A DNA stretch of 64,000 nucleotides, taken from positions 588,625-652,624 of the forward strand of contig JANRLQ010000026.1 of NCBI GenBank assembly GCA_033762375.1. The letters run 5' to 3'. The notes beneath the pieces are model-generated. The model was given only the letters and a program-made list of their open reading frames with translations. It did no database searches and was not told the origin of the DNA. This document shows positions 1-8,837 of the stretch, one piece after another. How positions within the stretch are numbered: the first letter of the stretch is position 1; each line of letters begins with the position of its first letter. Both the position numbers and the translations under genes were made by a program. This DNA is from RDXT01 sp033762375 (GTDB lineage Bacteria; Bacteroidota; Bacteroidia; J057).

Positions 1-1659
1 TTCGACTGGCAGGCGACCAATGGCGGCGTCCAGGGTATTCACCTCATATTTGGTATCACCGTCTATCCCGGATGCCTCTCCCCAGAAACCTTCTTTTTCC
101 TCCAGCAGTACAAAAAAGTCATCACTCACATAGGAGTCAGTCGGATCCCAGGAGTCACGGCTCTGGTAGGTGAGCAGGTAGTTGGTGGAGGCATTGGTAT
201 TGATGCTCAGGTTTTTATAGATATAGGTCCCATCTCCAAACATCAGCACGTATCCCGGAGCCAGCCCGTCCGAACGCAGATAAAACATCCGGATAAAATC
301 CCGGATAGCAGTCGGGTCTTGTTTGCCGGAGGAGAACTCATTAAAAATCTGCTGTGGGGTCACTACGGCTACACTGCGCCCATAATGGCTGCGGTGAAAG
401 TCTGCCAGCCGCTCTGCCTCACTCACAAATGCCTGTGGCGAGATGATCAGGTAGTCCACAATCGGCAGGCCGTGCAGGTTTTGGTTGTCTATCCGGCGGC
501 CGGAGACGGGCACCATGCTGGCAGCTTTAAACGCCACCAGGCGGGTTTGCTGGCGGGTGACCACGCTGAAATCCATCTGGGTACCTGTCAGGGTATAGGG
601 TATCTGCTGCGCCTGGACCGGATCTGTAATATCCCAGATGCGGTAGAGGTTGCTGCCGCCCTGTACGGAAAAACCTGCGACTTCACCAGCAGGAATGTCA
701 CGATCCAGGCTGGCATACCAGCTTACGTTGTTGCGGGTGTCAAGGCGCTGGTCGTACTCCAGCTCAATCCAGTCCAGCCAGCCCTCTGAGCGGGACGAGC
801 CGGCCCGGTCATACACCAGGGTCAGGCGGAGGGAGTCATCGGGGCTGACGAGGGTCGGAGAGAGAACAAAGGTAGCCTCCCGGGCTTCATAATACCGGGA
901 CTCCTTATTGCCGACACTGACAGTCGAGATAGAAACGCTGCCTGCGACCGTGCTACCAGCCTGCAATTGAAAAGCTGTGATAACATCTGACCTGCTGGCA
1001 ACCCGCAGGGATACCCGGATCTGTCCGTCTGCCTGGGCATCAGGGACATAAAAAGTATAGTTACGCTGGGTGGTCTGGTCAAATCTGTCTCCCAGCCAAT
1101 ACCGGCCAGAGTCTATAACGTTTTCAATTTCTGTCTCGCGGAAGGCAAAGTTTCGGGTGCCGGATACGGCGGCTGTTATGGTGCCTGCTGCCGGGGCGTC
1201 CTGTATCCGCAGGCCAGGTGTCGTGCCCACGGTCAGGTAATAAAAACTTGTATCGCTGTAGAGGTGGTACCGATGCACATATCGCCCGGCTGTCGTATCA
1301 AAGGCCCAGACGTGAGGCCCCTCAGCATAAAACAGAAGATAGTCGCTGCTGCCAAAGGCCCCGTCTCCCTCGCCCTCGACGTAGATGGGGTTTTCCTGGA
1401 GATCATCCAGCCTGGGGATAATATTGGCTTGTGGCAGCATCGCACCACCATTGCCGTAGATGCGGATAGTACGTGGGTCTATGCTGGCAGGATTCAGGCC
1501 CATGCTGCTCAGAAATCCTGCGTCTATCTTGCAGATACCAGACTGCGTGACGCCTATTTTGTACCAGGTGCCTTCCTTCAGCACGGAGTTACTGGCCAAC
1601 TGAGCCAGGCTTGCCAGGCTCCACACACAGCCTATGACTGCCATTAAAATCCGTTTCAT
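1..1659 (-). CDS. porU: PorU, type IX secretion sortase (5' part; runs off window start)
   Basis: The gene enters from the left edge; 553 N-terminal codons are present and the frame is open throughout, from an ATG at 1659 to base 1. PorU is the surface C25-family (gingipain-like) peptidase that cleaves the C-terminal sorting domain of type IX cargo and links cargo to the surface. Residues 1 to about 19 form a signal peptide ending SLASLA-Q. The N-terminal region has the family pattern of a Bacteroidota PorU: EGTWYKIGV, then RIYGNGG near residue 75, and FYAEGPHVW. The C25 domain starts near residue 405 with PDYLIIS, continues through FNEFSSGKQDPTAIRDF and ends at the window edge with AIGRLPVE. 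The catalytic His and Cys lie outside the window. porZ, its partner in the attachment complex, is about 5 kb upstream on the same strand. Confidence 0.93.
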   Translation of the reverse strand, partial: MKRILMAVIGCVWSLASLAQLASNSVLKEGTWYKIGVTQSGICKIDAGFLSSMGLNPASIDPRTIRIYGNGGAMLPQANIIPRLDDLQENPIYVEGEGDGAFGSSDYLLFYAEGPHVWAFDTTAGRYVHRYHLYSDTSFYYLTVGTTPGLRIQDAPAAGTITAAVSGTRNFAFRETEIENVIDSGRYWLGDRFDQTTQRNYTFYVPDAQADGQIRVSLRVASRSDVITAFQLQAGSTVAGSVSISTVSVGNKESRYYEAREATFVLSPTLVSPDDSLRLTLVYDRAGSSRSEGWLDWIELEYDQRLDTRNNVSWYASLDRDIPAGEVAGFSVQGGSNLYRIWDITDPVQAQQIPYTLTGTQMDFSVVTRQQTRLVAFKAASMVPVSGRRIDNQNLHGLPIVDYLIISPQAFVSEAERLADFHRSHYGRSVAVVTPQQIFNEFSSGKQDPTAIRDFIRMFYLRSDGLAPGYVLMFGDGTYIYKNLSINTNASTNYLLTYQSRDSWDPTDSYVSDDFFVLLEEKEGFWGEASGIDGDTKYEVNTLDAAIGRLPVE

Positions 1660-1694
1660 ATCTTGAGGTAAGGGAGATTAAACCTTCAGGTGTA

Positions 1695-1732
1695 CAAATG
1701 TAACGCTAAAATCAGCGAGCTGGTAAGTCAAA
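1695..1732 (-). promoter_or_regulatory. Promoter of porU
   Basis: On the minus strand an exact Bacteroidota -7 box, TACATTTG (TAnnTTTG), lies at 1695-1702, about 36 bases before the porU ATG. A TTTG at 1729-1732 could serve as the -33 element, but the 26-base spacing is longer than usual, so only the -7 call is firm. Confidence 0.5.
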
Positions 1733-1802
1733 AAATTTACCCTAAATCTACACAATAGTCCGATCCTAAACCGTAAGCCAGCAGACATACATTCTCATGG
1801 CT

Positions 1803-2714
1803 TCAAAACAGTGACATCTGGCCCTGCTCTGCTGCTGGCAGCCCCGGTATGCGGAGGTTGAGCCCCAGGCGTGCATTGAGCTGCCGGATCAGGTAGATAC
1901 CCATCTCCGGAGCTGCGGCATCATCGGGCTGGTGGACCAGCAGGTACACCCGCTGCACCCCCTGCTCAGCCCACTGTGCCAGTCGTCCGATCCAGGCGTC
2001 GGCCCGCTCAAAGTCGGTCGGGTGAAGTCCGTTGCCGACAAACCGGATCATCGCGACCGGACTGGTCAGGGAGGTATGCAGGACATCCCGTCGGCCTGCT
2101 ACGTCCGTGATGACTGTACCACACCCATACTCGGTGAGCAGATGAGCCACTTCAGGGCGCAGGGTGTGATGCTCAAACCACTCCGTATGACGAAACTCAA
2201 CCGCCAGCGGTATATGCCGGGGCCAGACGTTGAGAAATGAAATCAGGTTTTCCAGATATGCCAGTCCAAAGGACTCATGTAGCTGTACAAAGGCGCAGCC
2301 CATTTTTTCTTCAAACAGCGAAATCACAGATGCAAAGGTCTCTATATCTTCCCGGCAGTTGATCAGCTTGCGATAATGGGAGATCGTCTGCGGGATTTTG
2401 GGGCAAAAGTGAAATCCCGGAGCCGCCTGTACCCGCCAGCTCTCGACAGTCTCAGGAGCTGGTATCCGGTAGTGGGTCGTATTCAGCTCAATGGTGTTGA
2501 ACGACTGGGCATACAGCCGCAGGTAGGCATGCTGCGGAGTGCGTGGGGGATAGAGGATACCGGTCCAGGCTTTATTGGCCCACATCGGACAGCCTACGTA
2601 TATCTGAATCCCACCCGGAGCGGGTTTTCCGCCCAGCACATCCCGGTTGAGGCTGCTGTCAGGCGGGAGGGAAAAATCTATCCCGGTCAGGTCAGCTGTT
2701 TTTCCAAATTTCAT
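1803..2714 (-). CDS. DUF72 (YecE-like) TIM-barrel protein
   Basis: 303 residues, matching the length of the DUF72 family, whose members adopt a TIM-barrel-like fold and have no settled biochemical role. Family marks in order are IYVGCPMWANKAW near residue 38, LRLYAQSFNTIELNTTHYRIP near residues 65-85, FHFCPKIPQTISH near 100, FVQLHESFG near 142, PLAVEFRHTEWF near 170, and a C-terminal VYLLVHQPDDAAAPE. The start at 2714 gives an N-terminal stretch of about 35 residues before the first conserved strand, so a later start is possible, although no in-frame ATG appears before residue 44. It lies upstream of porU on the same strand with its own gap, so coupling is not implied. Function cannot be read from the context. 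Confidence 0.85.
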   Translation of the reverse strand: MKFGKTADLTGIDFSLPPDSSLNRDVLGGKPAPGGIQIYVGCPMWANKAWTGILYPPRTPQHAYLRLYAQSFNTIELNTTHYRIPAPETVESWRVQAAPGFHFCPKIPQTISHYRKLINCREDIETFASVISLFEEKMGCAFVQLHESFGLAYLENLISFLNVWPRHIPLAVEFRHTEWFEHHTLRPEVAHLLTEYGCGTVITDVAGRRDVLHTSLTSPVAMIRFVGNGLHPTDFERADAWIGRLAQWAEQGVQRVYLLVHQPDDAAAPEMGIYLIRQLNARLGLNLRIPGLPAAEQGQMSLF

Positions 2715-2811
2715 ACAGGCGTATAAGGCAGAAAAATCCTGATCTCCAGGGCTTTATTTTTCCTTACGAAGAAAACAACTGCCGGAGTTGGGTTTCTGTT
2801 ACAAAAAACGA

Positions 2812-3861
2812 TCAGGCACGGTGAAACAAAGGCAGTCCCCACGCAATCTGCCGCCACGGACTCTTCTCGTCATCGTGCAGTCGCTCAAATGCCTTGCGGT
2901 ATATATGGCCATCACGTTCATCCTCTACGCATGACCAAAACTCGCGGGCGAGCAGAAACTGGTCGTTCAGGTCTTCCCAGGAGTCATACCTCGACTGCAA
3001 GACCTGCCCGGCCGTGAGCAGGCGGTCCCAGGTATCGTCTTCGTCCAGGTACCCCGCAAGATACCCTATGCGGCACAAGTCCATGTACCTGAGCATGTCC
3101 CAGGCCATAAAGCTGATGTAGCGGATATTGTCTTTATTGGAGCGGATCATTTCCACCCGGTGCCTTACCTCCTCCTGCTCCTGTGCTGACTCATATCCGT
3201 GCAGCCCGGCATCTGTTTCCTCCAAAAATGTACGTACCTGCCCGGCGTCCATCCCGGTGATCTGCTGAATGAATGCATGGAAGTCCGTCCGGTGGCCTAC
3301 CTCAAACAGCCAGGAAGATACCTCATCAAAGTCATCCACAGCATGAATATCCCACTCACGTGCCAGGCGGCGCTCAGCTGTTTTTTCGGCCCAGGGAGAG
3401 GGCTTTTGGCCACCTAGCAGGGAGATGTCCTGCCCCTTGACGCGGGAGATCAGGGCCAGGGCCGAGAGTGCCCATTGCCGGGGAGTAGGCGCAGGCTGGG
3501 CTGCTTTAGGCGGGGCCGCTGCTGCCTGTGGCTGGGCGGGCCGGCGCAGCAGAAATCCGAGGACATGTTTGAGCCTCCCGTATCGCAGGATCAGGTACCC
3601 CGGTACCCCGACACCCAGCAGGGCCAGAAACAAGCCCGAAAATCCATATATGATCGTAAACTGGCGCAGCGCCACCGCCAATAAAGCCAGACCTGCCAGG
3701 ATGTATCCGGCTAGTTTTATATAATATCCCGGCTCTGAGGGAGTTAGGATTTGTCCCCGGTTTCCGGTCACTTGTTTCCGGCGTACGCCCCGGCGGGTCA
3801 GCCATAACATGATAAGGCTGGCTGCCAGGGTGACCCATCCTATGTAGGGAGAATTTTCCAT
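2812..3861 (-). CDS. Membrane-anchored DUF1266 protein
   Basis: 349 residues. Three hydrophobic segments lie near residues 6-20, 47-65 and 70-92, followed by a Pro/Ala/Gln-rich linker at about 105-128 and then a soluble DUF1266 domain to the C-terminus. Visible family marks are the W-D-I segment with a preceding REWDIHAVDDF, the aromatic run FMAWDMLRYMDLCRIGYLAG near residues 253-272, and SWEDLNDQFLLAREFW near 294-309. DUF1266 proteins occur singly or in clusters in many bacteria; their function is unknown, though relatives occur near contact-dependent or toxin loci. The gene ends well before the DUF72 gene and begins 27 bases downstream of the lipoprotein gene, so these two may share a transcript. 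Confidence 0.75.
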   Translation of the reverse strand: MENSPYIGWVTLAASLIMLWLTRRGVRRKQVTGNRGQILTPSEPGYYIKLAGYILAGLALLAVALRQFTIIYGFSGLFLALLGVGVPGYLILRYGRLKHVLGFLLRRPAQPQAAAAPPKAAQPAPTPRQWALSALALISRVKGQDISLLGGQKPSPWAEKTAERRLAREWDIHAVDDFDEVSSWLFEVGHRTDFHAFIQQITGMDAGQVRTFLEETDAGLHGYESAQEQEEVRHRVEMIRSNKDNIRYISFMAWDMLRYMDLCRIGYLAGYLDEDDTWDRLLTAGQVLQSRYDSWEDLNDQFLLAREFWSCVEDERDGHIYRKAFERLHDDEKSPWRQIAWGLPLFHRA

Positions 3862-3888
3862 TCGCAGTAGCTGCCCGGGCTGATTGGG

Positions 3889-4971
3889 TTACAGCGTCAG
3901 GTATGAGACATAGAGATAGTCAATATGAATAGCCGTTTTCGGCCCTACATAAAAAGCCATCAGATTGCCTTCAAATGGCTCCGTCTCCAGGACATCAAAA
4001 AACTTTTCGTTGAGGTAGAGATAATAATAACGACCTATCTTCCGGATGGTGAGCTTGTTATAGGCATCCTTCAGGTAGTCATTGCTGGTTTGGGTATTGG
4101 CGAGGCCCGTTGTCCATTTGCCTGTCAGCAGGAGCGAGTCAGGGGTACATCCATAGAAGGAAAAATTGCTCCCGCCAGAACCCGCCCACTGGAAGAGCGC
4201 CGAGTTGTCGCCGCTGACAATTTTGAGCGAGGTCTCGATCTCAAAGTTTTGGGTGGTGTCCAGCACGATGGCTTTGGAGGTGAAGTAGGCAGTATTTTCA
4301 CTTTTTGACTCAAACAAAAAATACCCGCCCGTGATCTGGGCTGTATTATTGGCAGAGCTGCCTACATTCCAGTTGTTGAAGTTATTGGTAAAGTTTTCTG
4401 TAAAAACAGCACTTTTCTGCGCTGCACTGATGGCGCTGTATGCAGGGATATTGGTTGCCCAGTCAGGTGCCGGTGTATTGGGGTCAAATAACTCGTCGAG
4501 ATAATAGTCCCGCTTGAAGGCATTGAGGCTGCCTCCATATACCTGCTCACCTGTGGCGCGCATGATGCTCGCGATATTGCCATTGGGCAGGAAGTCATCC
4601 CGGTGCTGGCGGTTGAGGATACAGTGGCCCAGCTCGTGGAGGACGAGGATTTCGCGATGGTAGAGATTGTTTTGCCAGTTGAAGGACGTGGTGTCCAGCC
4701 GGATATGGGGCGTGGGTGAAGATGCAGAGGCAAATGTACACAGGCCGGCGGCATCACCGCCGAGGAGGTCCGTCGCGAACTCTACCTTCAGGTTGTCAAT
4801 GGTCAGGGTCTGGCCGCGCTTGGCAGCTTCTTCTTCAAACAGCTCGATATACGGCTCAATAATCGAGGGGACCTCGTACACCTTGGGGTCGTCCCGTTTA
4901 CAGGCCTGAAGCCCGCTCACAGCCAGCAGAACCATCCAGAATTGGGGCGTGCCCAGTGACATTCGTTTCAT
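3889..4971 (-). CDS. Lipoprotein with HExxH metallopeptidase motif and C-terminal lectin-like domain
   Basis: I use the ATG at 4971 (360 residues) because it opens a classical lipoprotein signal with lipobox SGLQAC; the longer frame from 5118 would run into recO. The mature N-terminal half carries HELGH (near residues 151-155), followed by a further His in RQHRDD. This is a zinc-binding motif of the HExxHxxxxxH kind, although the third ligand is not certain. The C-terminal part, from about residue 225, begins FTENFTNNFNNWNVG and reads like a concanavalin-type jelly-roll (for example FEIETSLKI and YYLYLNEKFFDV). Such fusions in Bacteroidota are surface or periplasmic lipoproteins; substrate and activity are unknown. 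The MKRM start and predicted lipid anchor are inference from the sequence. Confidence 0.75.
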   Translation of the reverse strand: MKRMSLGTPQFWMVLLAVSGLQACKRDDPKVYEVPSIIEPYIELFEEEAAKRGQTLTIDNLKVEFATDLLGGDAAGLCTFASASSPTPHIRLDTTSFNWQNNLYHREILVLHELGHCILNRQHRDDFLPNGNIASIMRATGEQVYGGSLNAFKRDYYLDELFDPNTPAPDWATNIPAYSAISAAQKSAVFTENFTNNFNNWNVGSSANNTAQITGGYFLFESKSENTAYFTSKAIVLDTTQNFEIETSLKIVSGDNSALFQWAGSGGSNFSFYGCTPDSLLLTGKWTTGLANTQTSNDYLKDAYNKLTIRKIGRYYYLYLNEKFFDVLETEPFEGNLMAFYVGPKTAIHIDYLYVSYLTL

Positions 4972-5095
4972 GACCGCAGGATATTGGCAGCTATTAAGTA
5001 TACAGATAACGTAGTCTGTGAGAATGATAAGGCCTAAGATAACAAAAAAAATGAGCATCACCCGGGTTGCGTAAGGTCTGCCGCAGATGCGCCGC

Positions 5096-5830
5096 TCAAG
5101 TCCCGAATACCTCTGCAAAAACCTTGATCGTCTGGGGATAGCGGAAACCTTCTATATGATGCCGGTAATAGTCAAACAGGGTACGGATCACAAGGCGTTT
5201 GGTTTCTGCCCCAAACATCACTTGCTGGCACCCATCCGGCGCAGGCATCGGCTCCAGCTTACTGTACAGCATACGACGCAGTACGCCGGCAGCCTCGTCT
5301 GTGGTGTGGGTAGACGGTCTGAAAAGACCTGACTGCACCTCAAATGAAGCGAAGCGTGCTCCTGGGTCCATATCATGCGGCAAAAAACCCAGAAACCGCG
5401 TCAGGTGCAGCAGATACCAGATGAAAATCTGTACCATCCGGCTTTCAGCCAGATCCAGGGAGGTGATCACCCCTTTCAGGAAGTCGTACAACTCCGCCTG
5501 AGGCTCTGTCTCCTGCACCGTATCCGCAAATACCTCCAGGACCGTCAGGCCCAGCGACAGTTTGACAGGATGTACCTGTATGTCCAGCATCGGTACGGCG
5601 AGCCGCGACTCTGTGACCTGCTGTAAGTCCCGGTGCTCCCGATGGGTAAACACAAGGTCCACAATAGACAACGGCTGGAAATAACTATATCGGCTCCGGG
5701 CCCGGGCTGTGCGGAATGCCTTGAGCATAAACCGCTGGAGCCCGTACTCACGTGTATATACGACGGCGATCAGGTTTGTGTCCTGATGCCGCAGGGTGCG
5801 GAGTACGATGCCCTCGGACTTGCAGATCAC
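5096..5830 (-). CDS. recO: RecO, DNA repair and recombination mediator
   Basis: 244 residues, the normal RecO length. RecO helps load RecA on SSB-covered DNA in the RecFOR pathway. The N-terminal OB-fold shows the usual opening KSEGIVLRTLRHQDTN and the basic RARSRYSYFQPLSIVDLVF. A helical C-terminal half follows, with the FLGFLPHDMDPGARFASFEV segment. No zinc-finger cysteine cluster is present, which is common in this phylum. The start is GTG at 5830, because the only in-frame candidates overlap the preceding gene: its TGA stop and this GTG share four bases, pointing to translational coupling. Close linkage to porZ is a recurring arrangement in Bacteroidota. Confidence 0.95.
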   Translation of the reverse strand: MICKSEGIVLRTLRHQDTNLIAVVYTREYGLQRFMLKAFRTARARSRYSYFQPLSIVDLVFTHREHRDLQQVTESRLAVPMLDIQVHPVKLSLGLTVLEVFADTVQETEPQAELYDFLKGVITSLDLAESRMVQIFIWYLLHLTRFLGFLPHDMDPGARFASFEVQSGLFRPSTHTTDEAAGVLRRMLYSKLEPMPAPDGCQQVMFGAETKRLVIRTLFDYYRHHIEGFRYPQTIKVFAEVFGT

Positions 5831-6393
5831 ATGGCGTAGTTTACAGGCGAGACGATACGGGCGGGTCTGAGCCGCCGGGCGAGCCCGATAGCGGCAGCTT
5901 CTTCTTCATAAACAGGCAAAAGCCGGGCAGCATCGTCCTCAGTGTCTATCAGTTCCCGGCGGGAAGCCAGCAGGGAGAGGGGGTTGGCGGTGAAGACAAA
6001 AGTATCCTCTATGCCAAGCTGGGTACGGGCTGCCAGGGCCATTGACACCGCATCGGCCAGCACAGGTGAACTATCTGGTCCTGTCACCGGTCCGAATATC
6101 ACCATGCGCACAGGCTGGACCAGCTCCCGGATCATGTCTGTCTTCAGGTGCCAGCGGCCTTCGGTATCCTGGCTGAACAGATTTCGCTGCCCGGCCATAA
6201 AGGCTACGTTGTGGACGAGTGTTTCACTGAAGAGGGCCGACAGCTTTTTGGTGGCCATACGGGTTTCATCCGCCCGCCCGCCATAGGCCTCGTGTATCAC
6301 CAGTATTTTATCCTGAAACTTACAGTTGTGCACCAGGTCCCGGACAAACATCCGGTCCCGCAGGTTGGATTCGGAGAGGAAGAGAAGTTTCAT
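5827..6393 (-). CDS. Conserved hypothetical protein upstream of recO
   Basis: 188 residues from the ATG at 6393 (start MKLLFLSESN); the longer frame from 6420 adds nine residues that would sit in the promoter. I do not recognise a named family. Parts read like a distant amino-acid-kinase fold: ILVIHEAYGG near residue 30, TKKLSALFSETLV near 50 and TFVFTANPLSLL near 140. However, the glycine-rich and catalytic residues of acetylglutamate kinase are not obvious. No signal peptide or membrane segment is present, so it should be cytoplasmic. Its stop overlaps the recO start by four bases, and porZ lies just upstream with its own end at 6487, so recO is expressed with this gene. Confidence 0.6.
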   Translation of the reverse strand: MKLLFLSESNLRDRMFVRDLVHNCKFQDKILVIHEAYGGRADETRMATKKLSALFSETLVHNVAFMAGQRNLFSQDTEGRWHLKTDMIRELVQPVRMVIFGPVTGPDSSPVLADAVSMALAARTQLGIEDTFVFTANPLSLLASRRELIDTEDDAARLLPVYEEEAAAIGLARRLRPARIVSPVNYAM

Positions 6394-6398
6394 GCAGG

Positions 6399-6406
6399 CA
6401 AAAGTA
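6399..6406 (-). promoter_or_regulatory. -7 box for the 6393-recO transcript
   Basis: TACTTTTG, an exact TAnnTTTG, lies only five bases upstream of the ATG at 6393. If this box is used, transcription would begin at or very near the start codon, giving a leaderless message. Confidence 0.45.
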
Positions 6407-6486
6407 CATAAGATACACATAACAGGCTTGAATATTCCTGCATCCGTGCTGTGTACATAGACTGCTTGTACGTAAAAAAGTTTAGC

Positions 6487-8772
6487 CTACCGGATGACCG
6501 AAAACTTGCCGATACAGCCATTCTCGCCATTGCGTCCGGCGATCAGGGCCAGGTATATCCCGGATCTGACCGGATTGCCGTACAGGTCCCGGCCATCCCA
6601 GACGGCTGTGCCGCCCTGTGCGGTGATTTCGCGCACGAGCATCCCGGAGATGGTGGTGATTTTGACTGCCGACTCCCGCGAGGCACCCCGTATCACGATG
6701 TCTCCTTCAAAACCGGGTTTTACCGGATTAGGAAAAACCAGTACGTCATCACACCGGGTGGCCCCGGCTGTCGCATCTCCCTGGTAGGAGATCAGGCCTA
6801 GCTCAGTCGCAAAATACACTTCACCCGTAGCGGCATCCACCTCTACATCATTGACCCGGTCGGCCAGCAGCGGACTGTTGTCAGCCGTAAACTGCAGGAT
6901 CACCTCGTCTCCTGTTTCGGACACCAGGTACACCCCGTTATCCGTCGCCAGCCACTTACGGTTGCCCCCGTCCACCGCGATAGCATTCACCACGCTGTTT
7001 TTCAGAAGGGGTTGCTGCTCATACACGGGTACACTCGCATCTACGATCCGACCCTGCGAGATGCTGAAGGGATCAAAAAATACGGTCACCCCTTTGGTCG
7101 TGCCCACCCAGACAAATCCATCCTGATCCAGGGCCAGGGAGCGGACATCATTTACGGGCAAGTTGCCCTGATTGATGCCGGACTGGAGGGTGAGCACCCT
7201 GCCATCCAGCAGATCGTCAGGGGTGCCGGCGGAGGTATACACCAGCAGGCCTTTTTCGATATTGATCATCCAGGCATTGCCATAGTCGTCTGTGATCAGG
7301 TCACCGATATGGTTATTGGCCGGAAATTTATTGTTGGGGATCTGGGTCCACTGCCCATCTGTTTTCCGCACGGCCAGTGGCGGCAGCGCAAAGTCCAGGC
7401 TGACCCAGATATTGCCCAGCGGATCAGGTGCCACGCCGCTCACCCGGGTATTGCTGAGGCCGTCCGGGTCACAGGGGGGCGATATAATCGGCAGCCCGTC
7501 TTCACAGGTATATCCGGCTTCGAGTACCCCATCCTGCAGGATGACCAGTCCCCTGCCCCAGGAGGCCATGTAGGCTTTGTCTGTTTCATTGTCGTACCAG
7601 GCACGTGCAAATCCGGTGCTCACGTCATCCGGGATGCCATTGTTGACAGAGTCCAGGACAGACCAGGTCTGCGTAGCAGCCGTATAATAATACACTCCGG
7701 CTGCCGAGGGTATGGGCGAATAAATCTGGTCGTATCCTTTGGGGGCTACATATATTTCACCATTGCCGACGGCGATACGGTTACATTCATTGCTGCCCGG
7801 ACCAGGGGGAATGAGCCGGGTAAAATTCCAGTTGTCAAATTCATACATCCCAAAAAAGCTGGTGCCCAGATAAAACCGCCGGTCATCGGTCACGATGGCG
7901 TCCAGAATCGGGCTGGGCAATGAAAAATCATACAAGACGCCTTCTGGATTGATGATAGCAGCCCGGAGGTTGCTGAGCCCACCTACCGACCGGGGCGAGA
8001 TGACCAGCTTGTCAAATCCATCACTGAGCCGGGGGATAACCTGCCAGGCGGAGTCAACCCATTCATAGATACCAGGCTGGCTTCTGACATAAATTCCCTG
8101 GGTATTGGCAGCTACTTCCCGGACAGGTACATTGCCGGGCAAGGTGACCTGCGTCCAGACAGTCGGGTCCTTGAGATTGGGGGCAGATACCGGAGCCTTG
8201 TACAGACCGGTATTTTGGATGACAATCCAGATATACCCCTCATAGACGGTGACAGAGGTCACGGCGAGGCGGCTGGGATTGCCCGCAAACTGGGCTATGT
8301 CGGTGACCGGGAGGTTATTGTCTGTATTATATACCACCAGTCCAAAATTGGTGGCGACATACAGCCGGTTGGGGTCGCTGGCAAAGTCATTGATCCGCTT
8401 ATCGGTATAAAAGCTGTTCCGGCTAATGTCTGAGTAATATCCGATCTGCAGCGGGTCGCTGAAGTAGTCTATCTGCCCGTCAGCATATCCGATATAGACT
8501 TTGTCCGCTCCGGCTGCATAGTGGATGGCCGTACCGTCTATCCCGCTGAGCCCTTCAATGGTAGCGTAGGTCCGGAGCGTACCCGTCTCCAGCTCATAGC
8601 TGAGGAGCCCGCCAGAAGAAATGGCAAATACAGTTCTGTCTTTTTCTGTAAGTGCCCTGACCTGGGTATGGCTGAGGTAGGCACGCCAGGCACCGATCGG
8701 TTGCTGGAGGGCAGACTGCCCCAGGCTGACGAGGCGGAAAAGAAGTAGGCCAATGAAAATCTGCGTACGCAT
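6487..8772 (-). CDS. porZ: PorZ, type IX secretion attachment-complex beta-propeller protein
   Basis: 761 residues, the usual PorZ length. PorZ is a surface component of the type IX attachment complex (with PorU, PorV and PorQ) that presents A-LPS to the sortase. A signal peptide (MRTQIFIGLLLFRLVSLGQ) is followed by the diagnostic PorZ opening: GAWRAYLSHTQV, FAISSGGLLSYELET, GLSGIDGTAIHYA and VYIGYADGQIDYF. Two seven-bladed propellers follow, with blade repeats such as GNIWVSLD, DGFVWVGTTKGVTVF and NRKWLATDNGVYLV. The last 80 residues form a type IX sorting-like domain: VLVFPNPVKPG, then a D-G-R-D-L-Y-G-N-P-V loop and SGIYLALI. Downstream on the same strand are the unknown gene and recO; the promoter box at 8792 serves it. 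Confidence 0.92.
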   Translation of the reverse strand: MRTQIFIGLLLFRLVSLGQSALQQPIGAWRAYLSHTQVRALTEKDRTVFAISSGGLLSYELETGTLRTYATIEGLSGIDGTAIHYAAGADKVYIGYADGQIDYFSDPLQIGYYSDISRNSFYTDKRINDFASDPNRLYVATNFGLVVYNTDNNLPVTDIAQFAGNPSRLAVTSVTVYEGYIWIVIQNTGLYKAPVSAPNLKDPTVWTQVTLPGNVPVREVAANTQGIYVRSQPGIYEWVDSAWQVIPRLSDGFDKLVISPRSVGGLSNLRAAIINPEGVLYDFSLPSPILDAIVTDDRRFYLGTSFFGMYEFDNWNFTRLIPPGPGSNECNRIAVGNGEIYVAPKGYDQIYSPIPSAAGVYYYTAATQTWSVLDSVNNGIPDDVSTGFARAWYDNETDKAYMASWGRGLVILQDGVLEAGYTCEDGLPIISPPCDPDGLSNTRVSGVAPDPLGNIWVSLDFALPPLAVRKTDGQWTQIPNNKFPANNHIGDLITDDYGNAWMINIEKGLLVYTSAGTPDDLLDGRVLTLQSGINQGNLPVNDVRSLALDQDGFVWVGTTKGVTVFFDPFSISQGRIVDASVPVYEQQPLLKNSVVNAIAVDGGNRKWLATDNGVYLVSETGDEVILQFTADNSPLLADRVNDVEVDAATGEVYFATELGLISYQGDATAGATRCDDVLVFPNPVKPGFEGDIVIRGASRESAVKITTISGMLVREITAQGGTAVWDGRDLYGNPVRSGIYLALIAGRNGENGCIGKFSVIR

Positions 8773-8791
8773 AGTATTATTACCTATGCCC

Positions 8792-8799
8792 CAAAACTA
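8792..8799 (-). promoter_or_regulatory. -7 box of porZ
   Basis: TAGTTTTG, an exact TAnnTTTG on the minus strand, lies 20 bases before the porZ ATG at 8772. A T-rich run lies further upstream, but no clean -33 TTTG is seen. Confidence 0.5.
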
Positions 8800-8837
8800 C
8801 CAAAATAAATCAGGCGGGTACAGGTAAAAAAAATGCC

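Noticed and set aside
5096..5118. Longer start for the zinc-protease-like lipoprotein at 5118
   Set aside because: It would overlap the recO stop and place a membrane segment before the lipoprotein signal; the ATG at 4971 gives a clean lipobox.
7012..7923. Open frame of about 300 codons on the plus strand inside porZ
   Set aside because: It is antisense to a full-length, well-matched PorZ; such long shadow frames are common in GC-rich DNA and it shows no family pattern.
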